From the NCBI RefSeq assembly GCF_964275005.1, contig NC_092685.1:11371654-11435653 (forward strand): 64,000 bases of DNA, given 5' to 3'. The translations under genes and the position numbers were made by a program. Every line of letters starts with the position of its first letter. Within the stretch, counting starts at the first letter, position 1. Below the pieces are notes generated by a model. The model was not told the origin of the DNA, made no database searches, and worked only from the letters and a program-made list of their open reading frames with translations. This document shows, one piece after another, positions 1 to 12,400 of this stretch. This DNA comes from Diadema setosum. Taxonomy: Eukaryota; Echinodermata; Echinoidea; Diadematoida; Diadematidae.

Positions 1-1078
1 TGAACTTGTCCTTTAAGGACTTTAACTTGACTTTGACCCATTCATACATTTAGGCATTGAGTAATTTTCAAGGTACAGGTGTGGAGAAAAAGTGCAATTT
101 CTGAATTGAATAGTAAATTGTTACCATTTTCATCTGGCCCTTGACCCTAAAATTCATACTAAGATAATTACTTTCAGGTAGAACATGCATAATATGTACT
201 AAGTTTCAAGATAACTTGAGCCACTTCCGAGATATGGAGGAAAAAGTTAGTTCAGCACTTTCACTTGATCTTTGACCTTTTGACCTTTGAGGCAAAAAAA
301 GAAGAAAAAAAAAACTTTCCAGAGAATTTCTATTAGGTTATACACGCATACACCAAGTGTAAAAAAAAAATAACCCTGCTGGCATTGCATAAATATGAGG
401 GTAATAGTAAAATTTTGAAGTCTTGCACTTGACCTTTGACCCCTGACCTTTGACCCCATGAACCCTACATTCTCTAGATAATCACTTCCAAGTTCCAGTC
501 AGTACATGCATATGTTCCATGAAGATACCTTGAACAATTTTCCAAGGTACTGAGAAAAAAAAGAAGTTTTAATATTTTTCTTGACCTTTTGACCTTTGAC
601 CTCATGACCAAAACTTTCACCAGAGAATCTTAATTGGGTAATACATGTATACACTAAGTTTCAAGAAAATATCTTTTGACATTCAATAGATACGGTGGAA
701 ATAGTGAAATTTTATGTATTTGACCCTGACCTTTTGACCTTTGACCTCATGACCCAAACTTTCACCAGAGAATCTTAATTGGGTAATACATGTATACACT
801 AAGTTTCAAGAAAATCTCTTCAGGCATTCAATAGATATGGTGGAAATAGTGAAATTTTATGTATTTGACCTTGACCTTTTGACCTTTGACCTTGAGCATG
901 TGCACCCAAAAGTTGATAGGCACAACTTCACCCCCTAATACACATACATGCCAAGTTTCATTAGGATACCTCAACAGGTTTCGATAGTTACCTTGTCCAC
1001 AAAATTCATTACGGACGGACGGACGGACGGACAACCCGAAAACATAATGCCTCCGGCACCACTTCGTGGCGGAGGCAT
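1..1078 (-). mobile_element. Helentron/HINE-like repeat (family 1), minus-strand copy
   Basis: Read on the minus strand it opens at about 1078 with a GC-rich stem-loop (GCCTCCG...CGGAGGC), then a TTATGTTTTC motif and an ACGGACGG-type tract at 1012-1032. The body repeats the phrase AAGGTCAAAGGTCA. Two body units of about 147 bp (near 583-729 and 730-874) are tandem copies of each other. The same family recurs at 47431-48718 and 52312-53301. Its other end is not clear; the first 18 bases match the terminus of the separate TTAA-flanked element described at 5246-5804. No coding capacity seen. Confidence 0.6.
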
Positions 1079-1150
1079 GACAACAATGCATGTACATATT
1101 CCCTTCAAAATTTTTTTTTAAACAAGTAATTACAATTAATAAATACTCAC

Positions 1151-1279
1151 TTTGTCAAAGCCTTTGTCTGTCAGGCGACCACCAATGACAACCCCTATCC
1201 CTGCCAAGTCTGTCACTGGCTTTTCCCCCATGGGTTCTGACACGAAGTCTCTATGCTTCTGTGAAGTCGTCTGTGCCAT
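1151..1279 (-). CDS. BANF1: Barrier-to-autointegration factor, first coding exon (partial gene)
   Basis: BAF is a small dimeric DNA-bridging protein that binds LEM-domain proteins and organises chromatin and the nuclear envelope. This exon encodes 43 residues starting [20 protein letters not shown], nearly matching the N-terminus of human BANF1 (about 90 residues), and ends with FDK at a clean GTGAGT donor (minus strand, just left of 1151). The start is the Met before [11 protein letters not shown]; human BAF begins at the equivalent place. A minus-strand acceptor (TGTCTAG) just upstream puts about 20 nt of 5'UTR in this exon, to 1299, and implies an upstream non-coding exon that I cannot place. 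The second half of the protein is not in 1-1150, so it lies beyond the left edge. Only half the protein is visible, so BANF1 versus BANF2 orthology is not settled. Confidence 0.88.
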
Positions 1280-1299
1280 TGCGATGAGTGTGTTGTTTG

Positions 1300-2043
1300 C
1301 TAGACAGTTACAAGGAAAGCGATGAAATATAAAAGAAAAAAGTAAAATTGGCTTAGAGAACAGAGTCATATACAATGTATCACCTGCAAGAAACCTTTGT
1401 GGCTGGAGAGGGCTCAATTCCATTTAGACCTTAATCAGAAGTGAGGGTATAGTTGGTCAATCATGAAGACTGTCAGCACAGCCGCCTTAGTTGACGAAGT
1501 GGAACCTGCTAATTGTCGCAACATGAAAACATGAAGACTATGCTTAACTTTTACTACTACTGTACTAAAATGCCTATACTAGCAAAAATTTGATCCAAAA
1601 AGGAGAAGGGGGGGGGGGGGGAGGGGAGGAGGGGTATTTCTGTAAGCTGTAAGACCGAAACAAGACTCTACAGAATTTTACCAAGATCATTCATGTCAAG
1701 TACAATGTATATACTGCACAGGGAACAATACAATTCCACACAAAGCTTTAGTAGAGTATGACCAGACAAACAGAATAATAAACATGGTTGCCGTTTCAGT
1801 ATGAACATTATGTCTTTCTTGGACAAAACTCTATGGGCTTATAGGGCAATTACAGACCAGTTTACAAAAGTTTGTCTGAATGAAAGAGTGAAATTTCACA
1901 AGCATAACAGTGACAATTTGATCAAGTAATGAAATTCTCAAACAGTTAAAAAATATACAAATCACCGCACAATTTGTCACTGAGCTCGTAAAAAGATATG
2001 ACCAAATAAAGCAAATTCCTGCCATAAAAATTAACAAGGGAAA
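1300..2043. other. Sequence upstream of BANF coding exon, likely 5'UTR intron
   Basis: Contains a poly-G run near 1610-1622 but no coding exon that I can support. Given the acceptor just upstream of the BANF start codon, this stretch is probably intron of the BANF transcript. Confidence 0.4.
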
Positions 2044-2984
2044 GTAGAAATTACGCGGTGCGTAATATATGTCCCCGCCGGAAGTAGCATTTTGTAGCAA
2101 AATGTGCAATATAGGTAAAAAATCAAGGTCAAAGGTCAAAATTCTGTGTAAAGTTTTGAAGCCCTCACCTAGTGCCATCACATAAAGCAAACGGAATCGA
2201 AATCGGGTTAGAAATGGTGAAGGAGTAGCATTTTGTAGCCAATGTACAATACAGGTCAAAAATAAAGGTCAAAGGTCAAAGAAGGCAAAGGTCAAACTTC
2301 TGTGTAGAAGTTTTGAAGCCCTCACCTAGTGCCATCACATAAAGCAAACGGAATCGAAATCGGGTTAGAAATGGCGAAGAAGTAGCATTTTGTAGCAAAA
2401 TGTACAATATAGGTCAAAAATCAAGGTCAAAGGTCAAAGAAGGCAAAGGTTAAAATTCTGTGTAGAAGTTTTGAAGCCCTCACCTAGTGCCATCACATAA
2501 AGCAAACAGAATCGAAATCGGGTTAGAAATGGCGAAGGAGTAGCATTTTGTAGCAAAATGTACAATATAGGTCAAAAATCAAGGTCAAAGGTCAAAGTCA
2601 AAGGTCAAAATTCTGTGTAGAAGTTTTGAAGCCCTCACCTAGTGCCATCACATAAAGTAAACGGAATCGAAATCGGGTTAGAAATGGCGAAGGAGTAGCA
2701 TTTTGTAGCAAAATGTACAATATAGGTCAAAGGTCAAGGTCAAAGGTCACAACTGAAATTCTGTGTAGAAGTTTCAAAGCTCCCATGTAGTGCTATCATA
2801 TAAAGCAAACAGAATCAAAATTGGCTCATAAATGACAGAGAAGTAGCAAATTTAACATTTTGATCACACACGGACGGACGCACGGACGCACGGACGGACG
2901 GACAGACGGACGGACGGACGCACAGACACACACACGTACGGAGCCCGTTTCATAGTCCCCTGCTCGAACTCGTTCGGCGGGGAC
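2044..2984 (-). mobile_element. HINE/pearl-like element with five tandem core units
   Basis: On the minus strand it begins GTCCCCGCCGAACGAGTTCG at 2984 and has an ACGGACGG tract (2871-2922). Five tandem units of roughly 142-158 bp follow; each carries GTAGCATTTTGTAG, starting near 2083, 2226, 2383, 2540 and 2695. It ends with a perfect 7-bp stem-loop (2050-2066, ATTACGC/GCGTAAT) followed by TTCTAC. Stem-loop-then-CTRR ends with tandem cores are typical of Helitron/Helentron-derived non-autonomous elements such as pearl. It has no coding capacity. Class assignment is inference. Confidence 0.65.
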
Positions 2985-5241
2985 AAAAAAGTGAATCTAA
3001 TGGAGCTATTACTTCAGAATAATGATCAGACAAAGGATCAGAATTTGAGACTATGGCATAATTGCACTAAAAAAACAAACAAACAAAAAGCTGGAAATGA
3101 AAGATTTTATGTACAAACTACAAGTTGTGAGGACCAGGTGATGACATCATCACTTATTTGCATATATTGACTGTTCAAGAATTGTTTTGTATTACTGATA
3201 CTTCACAAATTCATCTTATAATATATTTAAATTTCAGTGAAATACAAGCTGTATATCTATTTCAACAAAATATTTTAAATGAAATGCTAGAATTTTATAT
3301 TCAGAATAGTTAAGGAAATAATTTGAAGTTGTAAACATGTATTTCTATTCTCATTGAACAATAGTGCACATATCAAAATTAATTCAAAGTTAGGTCCTCT
3401 CAAAAACTCATTATTTTTCCATGATGAACACATGACATACCACACATTATTTTCCTCATTTTAATCTGTGTGATATATATGATATAATGCACTCTGCTAA
3501 AGTTAGACCAATAAATCTACCTCTTTACAGTAGCCTTTTGTTAACTGTGCAGTCAGAAATACTGTCAGCTGACCATACTGACCGGGCTCACCGTCAATCT
3601 GTGCAGTTACCCGACTTGGGGCCCAAAAAACGTCCGAAGGTAGGGAGCGCATGATCCGACACTAGTAATACTAGTCTACTAGTAATAGTATAAACAAGAG
3701 GCCACCGAACAAGAGGTAGATTTGTGAAATTATCGGTCTATGCTAAAATGTTTCTAGAATGTTTATATAAGTTTTGCTGTTCTATTTCAAGTGTAGTAAA
3801 TCTTGCAGGGAGCTGGTGGAAAGAGTTCCTTTTCATCTTCCTGTAATTTGCAATGTTAATTGTACCCCACATTTTGATTTGCTACTCCAACTCACAGCAC
3901 ACACTAAACCCCGGGGCACTCCTTGTACCACAGTTCGGTCTGGTCGCATTGTTGCCACATAGCTACCACTTACATCACATGTACATTGTACCACCAACAC
4001 ATTGAAAGAGAGAACTGCAGTGAGGGATGTGACAGTGTCTTTTCTGCTGTGCACTGTCTGTCAGAGCTCCAGCGGACAACATTGCCCTGATTTTTGAATG
4101 TTTCTTTTGAGTTTTGCCAAACTTTTAATAGTTTGCACCTGATGGGTACCACATATCAAACTTCTTCTATAAACATTCTAGCATCATCTAACAGTAGTTA
4201 ACTTTAGTTATACATCTCCCTGATCTGATATGATAAGTATCTATTAGGAAACCTATAACATTTTGATCTAACGTTAAATAATTCGAACTTGGATGTGTCT
4301 CCAAACAACCATAGGCCTGGCCCTAGGTCTACCGCCATATGCAATGACGGCATTGACGTTGAAGAGTAGCGTCTGCGGTTTTTCGTAATTTCCCTGAACT
4401 TCTGAAGTGAGTTTTTTTTTTTTCTAGACCTAATGTTAGAGTTAGACAGTGAAGGGATATTTCAACATGACCGATGACCATCACTCATCAGATTCAAGCA
4501 GAACTCCGGAAACGGTCAAATACTAATTAATAGACCTTGCCCAATACTTACTCTCGAGACAGATGATACAATACCGATTGCTAGCCGCGCCAAAACGTTG
4601 AAAACGTTTGTGTTTTGTGTACAGCTGGTTGATAACAGATGCGAGACTCGAATATTAGTACACGGCATGCACAGTATTCGTGTAGTGAGTGTATATGCTA
4701 CGCTACAACAAACCGTGTAACCATACCTATCCTGTGCTGGTAATTCCCCCCATGCAGGAAATCCCCGCCACTGTGACGGAAACAAAAAGCGCGCTTACCA
4801 CTGATCTGGTAGGGAATGCAGCTAATGTGGTGCGCCGCGCGTGCGCACCACCGAACTAACGGTGGTGCGCACTGAGTCGATGTTTATGGAACGCCTAGAG
4901 TACCAGAAGTCAATACAGTACAATGTACCAAGACAAATCCCTCCTCCCCTCTCACAGGTGGCCATTCTCTCAGGAGCGTTCCCGATTTGAAAAAGGATAT
5001 TTTCGGGGCTCAATTCGTGGAGAGATCATCCCGAAAAATCGTTGAAATAGGGGGTCTTACAGGATTTTCCTCTGCAATCAAGAGTGGTTTTCAATGTTTG
5101 TCTTTCCCCAACAACCCTAAAATAGGGTTCCGAACAGGGTTTGTTTCACCCCCCCCCCTGAAAAATGTTTTTGCAAAATAGGAGTATGGTGCGGATTCTT
5201 TGTTGTTGGCGGGAGCAAAACGTTGGGTTGGAATATCTGTG
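2985..5241. other. Gene-poor interval, possible BANF promoter region
   Basis: AT-rich sequence (about 3000-3540) followed by less repetitive sequence that becomes CpG-richer near 4320-4875. No coding exon is supported. The CpG-rich part has a TGCGCA-containing palindrome (4841-4872) and is a plausible site for the BANF promoter and first non-coding exon, but nothing in the sequence proves this. Confidence 0.3.
4841..4872. repeat. Perfect 13-bp inverted repeat, 6-nt loop
   Basis: Arms GTGCGCACCACCG and CGGTGGTGCGCAC are exact reverse complements around AACTAA. Each arm contains TGCGCA, the half-site of the NRF1 consensus, and CGCGCGTGCGCA overlaps the left arm. It could be a regulatory palindrome in a CpG-rich promoter; function is unproven. 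Confidence 0.6.
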
Positions 5242-5245
5242 TTAA

Positions 5246-5804
5246 AGGACAAGTTCACCTCCATTAACATAAGGATTGAGAGAATGTAGCAATATTTGTA
5301 GAACACATCATTGAAAGTTTGAGGAAAATCGGACAATCCGTTCAAAAGTTATGAATTTTTGAAGTTTTTGTGCAGTCACCGCTGGATGAGAAGACTACTG
5401 CAGTGTATGATGTCACATGCGTACAACAATATAAGGAAAATATAAAGAGAATTTCACAAAATGTCATCTTTTTAAAAAAGTACACATTCCCTTGACTCGT
5501 TACTGACATATGTAATGGGTAATATTATTCCCATTGCCTTTAGAAAGAGGCAAGTCAAGTGCTCTTTTATTATGCGAAAAACGTGAAAATATGTTGAATT
5601 TTCTTTACATTTTCTTTATACTGTTGTACTCATATGACATCACGAGCCTTGGTAGTCTCCTCATCCGGTGGTTCCAACACAAAAATTGTAAACATTCATA
5701 ACTTTTGCATTGATTGTCCAATTTTCCTCAAACTTTCACTGATGTGTTCTACTGATATTGCTGCTTTCTCTCAATCCTTATGTTTATGAAGGTGAACTTG
5801 TCCT
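5246..5804. mobile_element. Foldback MITE flanked by TTAA
   Basis: Ends AGGACAAGTTCACCT and AGGTGAACTTGTCCT are inverted and each is flanked by TTAA (5242-5245 and 5805-5808). The two halves are diverged reverse complements over some 230 bp each, so almost the whole element folds back. TTAA flanks suggest piggyBac-type mobilisation. A terminus of another copy is at window positions 1-18. Confidence 0.75.
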
Positions 5805-5825
5805 TTAAGGTTGCGGAGCCATAAT

Positions 5826-6640
5826 TTTGCATTTTCAGACCTGAAATTCAGCGATCTGGTGCATACTTTTGGTGAATTCTTTTGGATTTAAAAAAAAGGA
5901 CAAAATTAGATATTCACAGAAACTGAATGAAAATCGCTATATCTCAGCTCTTACCGCAGTGTGCGACATTCCTGTGTAGGCCTATCATACCTATATGGAA
6001 GTTGACAGGGGGATGTGGGAGGGGGTAGCCCCTTCCCACACGACAAAGCGTTTGCATTTTTTGGATAGAATCAAAATAGAGCGAACGATCCGATGCACAC
6101 AAGGGAGATTTTGCATTTTTGGATTTGAAATTAAACAATCTGTTGCACTGTTATACTCCATAGGTGAATTTCGATAGTTTTCCATTAAAAAAAAAAAAAA
6201 GCAAGAAATTTTCCTCATTTCGGGAATTATTTGGGAGACAAAATTGCATGTTTGCAACCTTGTCCTCCGGGATTGATGCCCCTCAGTGCATACGAAGGCG
6301 ATTTTGCATTTTACAATGCAAATGAAGTATCTCGTAATCACATTTTTGATCGTACAGTGTATATTTTTTCGAGAAGCTGTCAATCCCCAAGTGTATAAAA
6401 AAGGTAAGCTATTTAAATGAAAGGAGATAGGGCCTATATCCTTCCACCCGAAGGATTTTTTTTTTCCTTGAAGTGAAGTGACAGCTCTGGTGCACACTTT
6501 TTGGTGAAACGTTGGAAAGACTGCTATTCAAAAAGATGTTTATGAGAAAATGAATGAACGAGAGAGGGCTGATGTGGGAGGGGGTGTTCCCCTCCCATCT
6601 CAGGAATTATGGGGGCCGAGGGACAAAATGATATGTTTGC
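5826..6640. repeat. Degenerate dispersed/tandem repeat region
   Basis: A phrase resembling TTTTGCATTTT(c/g)GATTTGAAATT followed by a CTGGTGCAC and GGTGAATTT motif recurs near 5827, 6108 and 6478, with GTGGGAGGGGGT-type blocks at 6015 and 6570. No coding capacity. Family not recognised. Confidence 0.35.
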
Positions 6641-7296
6641 CCCGGCCCCCCCCCCCCTCTCCTTAACTCCCCCATTATTTTCATGGGAGCCTGGAGGGGG
6701 GGGGGGGAACTGCCTCCTTGCTAATTTTGCCTCCTAATAAGGTTTATTTTGATGGCTTCCCTAAAAGCCCTTTGGTTAAGGGAATCACAATCCTGACTCA
6801 TTTCCATTACTAAAGAGGAGGCCTATCTCTGAATCTGGACCAAAGCATATTGTATTCTGTATGTTTGACCGCCGGGGGGGGGGGGGATGGACAATAAACA
6901 AACACAATAAAGGTACTCGTACTTATGGACATCAACAACACACTCAAATCAAATTCACAGCTGGGATCTAAAATGGAAAACAATTGAAAAAAATGAATGG
7001 AAAACAAACCGTGGACGAGATTTTTGTGTAAGCCAAGAACAGCCTTATTAACTCATTAGGCTCGTAAGTGGTAGGGAGCCCGTTTGCCGGCAGCAAAAAA
7101 AAAAAACAAAACAAAAAAACAAAAAAAACAAAAAAAAACCCTGAAAAACAACAAAAACAACAAAAAAAATCAGCAACAACCAAACAAACAAAAAACAAAC
7201 AAACAAAATCAAAGCAAACTTTAATTTTTCTATTTTTTCTCGTATAGCATTAGAGATGTTTCATGTGATAACAAGCTATAGCCTATAAATGTTGGT

Positions 7297-7304
7297 AATT
7301 ATTA

Positions 7305-7336
<32 letters not shown>

Positions 7337-7378
7337 GTTATCATTATTATTATCTTTATCATTATCATTATCATCATC

Positions 7379-7419
<41 letters not shown>

Positions 7420-7447
7420 CATCTTTATCATTATCATTATCATCACC

Positions 7448-7482
<35 letters not shown>

Positions 7483-7520
7483 CATTATTATCATTATCAT
7501 TATTATTATCATCATCATCA
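7297..7520. repeat. (ATT)n microsatellite with ATC interruptions
   Basis: Imperfect TTA/ATT triplets over about 220 bp. Long open frames across it encode only homopolymers and are not genes. A second triplet tract, (TTG)n, lies at 7631-7664. Confidence 0.95.
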
Positions 7521-7630
7521 AACCATCTTTGTGAGGCGATTGTACTGGCACCAGAAAAATGCACTGAAGCCTTGTCTTGCTTGTCAAGCGATGAAACCCC
7601 GAAGTAGAAACGGGAAGATGCATAGGGAGT

Positions 7631-7664
<34 letters not shown>

Positions 7665-7666
<2 letters not shown>

Positions 7667-9057
7667 TGCTTGTTAGCTGATTAAAGCCAGAGGTGGCACC
7701 AGAAATGTTTTTGCGCCCCACTGTGTAAAATAATGGAACTGAACATTAACTTGTGAACTGAAAGTCCACTTTTTTTTTTTCAAGTTCTGAACTCCTCCCC
7801 CTTGCTCCCCCCCATAAAAATCCTAGTTACGGGCCTACACCCACATAAAGATCCAAACATAACCACGGGGGTGTTTCAAGGAGAATCGACATGCTAGCTG
7901 GTTTCTCTTTCCAGTTTGATCTGCTTTCAGAATCTACTTCAAATGATTGTTATCAAAATTTTCAGGAAAACCCCTTGTCCCTTACTTTATTATAGTCTCT
8001 TAATTAATGCCTGCATGAAACAGCCTCCAAATCGTCATTCCTACATGAAAGTTAGACTATTGAAGTAACACACAGCCTACCATAATTTTAAGTTGAACTT
8101 CAAATTAAGTATTCTTCGTGAAACACAGTGCGTCGGAATGTCATGAGGTCGAGTTGTCACCACCCTGCGTCGAAATGTCTTGAGGTCGAAAACTACTAGC
8201 CTTGCGCCGCGCGCGCCGACGACCCGAGCTGATATACATTATGATGCATGCTTGATGCACGCCGCAGGTACGCACTAGGCGCTGGCGGCATATGCATGCG
8301 GTGATGCGAAAAAAATCGCATGCATAATTATGCAGGACACAACAATAATTTCTCGTCGTCGCTCGCGCGCTGAATGGAGGGAAATGAAGAACACGGGCGG
8401 CAAATTTCGAATCAGGGTAACTGATGACCAAAGAGCTGTATACTTGGGTGACCCGCACCTCGTCATAGTTAATGTTTGCGCATATTTGAATCACATTTTG
8501 CCACTGAAATTCTTTGAAACCCAACTCACATACAGGAAAAATACTGAAAATTCCAATGGAATCACAAGTTCACTGATCGATATCGAAAATTTGCTGCTAT
8601 CGTCGCCAAACGCGAACGATGCGAAAAAGTTGCGCGCTAAGGAAGGGGCCCGCAACTCGTCACCCGCGCTCCCATAGACAAAGCACGTAAAAGACGTGTG
8701 CGATTGACCGTGATGCTCCCATAGACATGCACGTAAAAGATGCGTGCGGGGACAGTGGTGATACTTATAACACGTATTCCGATTAAATTTCAGCTTTTCG
8801 CGAAAAACTGTTCGGTTTTCACCACAGTTTGCTTGGTTTTGGTAGCCCTGCCAAGTTTCAAGCGTACTGAACACAGTCCCGAGCATAAATTTTTGTTTAG
8901 TGCGCTTAAAACAATTTTAAGCGGGGTGACGGTATTCGGGCCCCTGACGAGGTGCGGGCACCTCGCTATACGCTCTTTGCTGATGTCCAGTGATGACCGA
9001 TGACTAACGTTACTTTCGTTAGACTTGTTAAAGCTAGCTCTGTTGTGTACACTATGA
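7665..9057. other. Region upstream of MCM8
   Basis: No coding exon is supported. CpG content rises from about 8190 to 9000, consistent with a promoter region for MCM8. A short imperfect tandem repeat occurs at about 8667-8751 (GCTCCCATAGAC...CACGTAAAAGA twice). No TATA box is evident near the MCM8 start. Confidence 0.35.
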
Positions 9058-9481
9058 ATGATTTACCATCAGGCAAAGAAACTTGTTGCTGATGAAAATG
9101 CCATGAGTGACACCCAGGGATCCGTGCAGAGCTGGAGAGGGGGAGCGGGAGGCAGCGGTTCGAGCTGGAGGGGACAGGGCAGTGGCGGAGGAGGCTCTAG
9201 CTGGCGAGGTGGAGGCTCTAGCTGGCGAGGTGGAAGAGAAGGAGGAGGAGGAGGTGCTGGTGGCCCAGGATGGAGGGGACGAAACCATACTAACGTTAGA
9301 GGGAACTACTTCACAACTTATCAGAGCAGGGGAGGAGGAGGAGGAGGATATGGGGGTGGTGGTGGAAGAGGAGGCTGGAGAGGAGGAGGAGGAGGAGGCA
9401 ATCAAGGCCGAGGCGGTGGAGGCTGGAGGGGTGGTAGAGGAGGAGGCGGAGGATGGAACTCTTGGAACAGGAGGGGCAGAG
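9058..9481 (+). CDS. MCM8: MCM8 exon 1: Gly/Arg/Trp-rich N-terminal tail
   Basis: Encodes residues 1-141, dominated by SWRGG and RGGGG repeats, an RGG-box-like disordered tail. Ends phase 1 at donor GTATAG. The human tail is much shorter but also has SWKRGRGGG-type sequence. The coding strand is purine-rich with many GGAGGAGG runs. Start may be 9103. Confidence 0.88.
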
Positions 9482-12400
9482 GTATAGGCCTACTGGTGTG
9501 GCTGTGACCGTGACTTGTCCTGACTGATTTTGTTCCATGCGTAATACAGTATTCTGTTTGTTTGTTTGTTGTTGTTTCTCGTGTGGCTATTAAAAGTGTC
9601 AATGTTGGGATTAGAAAATAAATAAATCTCAAAACAATTTATATTTTGTATACTTTGTGGCATCCCAAAATTACATTTTGTGACAATGATTGATAGAACC
9701 TGAGCTTATTAGTCTCTTTAACCTTTTTTTTTTTTTTTTTTCATTGATGAAATGACTTAGGCGGCATGGAGGGCAATGACATTTTCATTGATATGTCCGT
9801 AATGACCTTTTCATTTATGATGACTTGGGCCCTGGGACCTGGAACCTGGGACAACTGCAGCTACAAAGCAGTGTTGAAGTGTATCAGATGATGAGAACAG
9901 TTTGAAAAGTTTGAATCTGCATCATATTTATCATAAATGATGCTGTACTTGAAATGGATGAATATTTACCACAAAATGAAAACTTTATAAGGTAAACTTT
10001 TTTGACAATATCAGAAAGAATGAGACTGCAAGCAATTGCAAAAATGTGGAGATAATGTAGGGTAAGGGCACCAGTATTCGGTCATCAGGTACCGGTATTC
10101 GGTCACTTATCACTTGTCCCAACTGTCACAACACACGCAAATCACATCAATTCACATACTTGCACACTCATTCACAACAGGAAACTCCCTTAGCCCCCTC
10201 CAAAAATCCATCCAAAATCCCAAATTTTACCATCCAAAGTGCAGAATTGGCACTACTTTCCAAAAGCGCGTGGCTACCTGGATTGAGCCCAGTATTAAGA
10301 GTACGAGTCGCCGAAAAAGCGTTGAAAATTGAAAAATACGCCGTTCTCTCGCGGGATTTTTTGCTTATCGCAAGCTTGGAGTGTGATGGTATCCTCAAAA
10401 ACTCAAAAGAAAAACAAAATTTCTGTACGTGCCGATACAGTGTCTCAATTAATGTACAAGGGTTGAATGCAAGTGCCGATTCCCCAGTATTCGGTCACCA
10501 ACAGGTGCCGCAACATCGCCAATGCAATTTTGCGGCAACAAGGTAGCGCGCGGCGCATTTTTTAGCTGCCTTGAACACGCATTAACTTTGAATGCGCATA
10601 TCGCGTGACCGAATACTGGTTGCGGTGACCGTATTCTGGGGTATTTTCAAGGTGATATATTTTGGGATTTTGTGACATTCTGTGTGATATTCAACAAAAT
10701 GAAAATTGAGATTAAAGAAATTTGATATATTTCGCATACATTGCTGTAGATATGATGTATGTATATATTATTTTAGTTTGAAAAATGTTAAAAAGGCTTA
10801 AGTGACCGAATACTGGGGGTGTTACCCTACCTGATAGTGCCATATCATAATGACAAAATCGGGTTTGTACATACCCACAAATACCCTTTCCCAGTAAATA
10901 TGCAACCTTTCAACATTTCACTCTGACTTTGTGTTCAATGTTCGTAACCATGTAACAATGTCAAATATTTAAAGTGTTCATTGTGAAAAATATATTTTCC
11001 CTTGACATTAATATTTTGTATGCTGATAGCATAAAGATTCTTTTTTCTTTCTGTAATTGCAGAGCATGTACCATTACCACTGACGAATTCACTGTCAATC
11101 TATTGATAGATGAAGGAATTAGGAATTACTGATTTCCAATTCCACATCACATTTCCATGTGTCTGTCTTTTATAGGAGGCGGTTATGGAAGCAGTAACTC
11201 CAACAGTTCTGTACCAGTCTCCAGTACACGCCATGCTGAAATGGAGGCGCTCGCCAGCAGTCTTGTCCCCTACAAAGGCTGGAGATTCTACTTTACAGAC
11301 GAAGGTATAGTATGCAGATGAAGACTCAATACACAGGCAATGCATTACTCCTAGCATTACAAAGATAAAGGGACCGTACACCAAGGTGAAAGCCTTAGAT
11401 CAAGGTATAGCACATATGTAGATGAAGGCATTTTATATAGATGAAGACCTGGGCCCAATTTCATAAGTTGATATATGATCCAATAGCAACCTTGCTTGCA
11501 TGGCAATTGTCATGGTAATGACTAGCCCGACCAGACGCTGTGCAAAGCAACAGCGTCTGACAGTCAAGGCATGCACCTTCAAAGTGGGGAACCACAACAC
11601 AACTACAAAACTTATGAAAATTTATACGTTTCTTGTAAAAAATGTATGCGTTACTCACATTAAGTGCATGCTTGTATTACAGAAGGTTCGTAAGTCCATA
11701 GAGAGCCCTCGCGATAAATCCATGGAACAAAAAAAAAGACACTTTCTGGAGCAATCCCTGACCATCGGGGGCGTTGCAGAATTCAAAATGGCGCATTGAC
11801 CACTCAGCAAATTATGCGTACGCGTGCGTGGCTAGAAGTGCAGCAATCTATTGCGTGCGTGCGCTCTTTGATAGCAGCATGCACGGTCGACAGCATGACC
11901 TTTAAAAGTGCATTCAGATCGCGTGAACTGCCGATTGTCAGATGTACTGTTCGCACATGCTGCATAAATCTTCATTTTCGGTAAGTTGTGAAATGTGTAT
12001 GTCAATATCGATAACATGTAGTGTCATTAATGAAAATTACATTTAATGAGTTTGAGGTGACAAAAAATAATGTTAAGTATCAAAACTCAAAAATTGCGAG
12101 CGCTGAGTTCTCTTTGTGTTGTGGGTCATGACGGTACAGCCCTGTCGCTATTTATACAGCGACTGGGCTGTGTATAGTTGGGTAATGAGAAGATTCCAGC
12201 TTCCTAATAGATGGAGAAATAGTACTCAAATGACAGAATAGCATGCAAATAAATGTATGGACAATCTGGGTACTACACAGTATGAATTGCAGCATACAGA
12301 TGGGAGGTATGATGAATAGATGCAGTAGACAAATGAAGGTGTTAATTGTAGCTATGATGCTGTTTCACAATGATACTATAGATTGTGTTGGCTAAAACAG

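Noticed and set aside
1012..1032. Evenly spaced GGAC repeats here and in 2871-2922, 47471-47500
   Set aside because: Considered CRISPR-like; they are simple microsatellites within mobile elements, without unique spacers.
7276..7623. Long open frames over the ATT tract (poly-Ile, poly-Asn, poly-Leu)
   Set aside because: Pure microsatellite translation in several frames and both strands.
8141..8886. Several 80-130-codon frames upstream of MCM8
   Set aside because: No recognisable domain and overlapping on both strands; may simply reflect higher GC content near a promoter.
9052..9632. Ser/Ala- and Glu/Gly-rich frames overlapping MCM8 exon 1
   Set aside because: Shadow frames of the GGA-rich coding exon.
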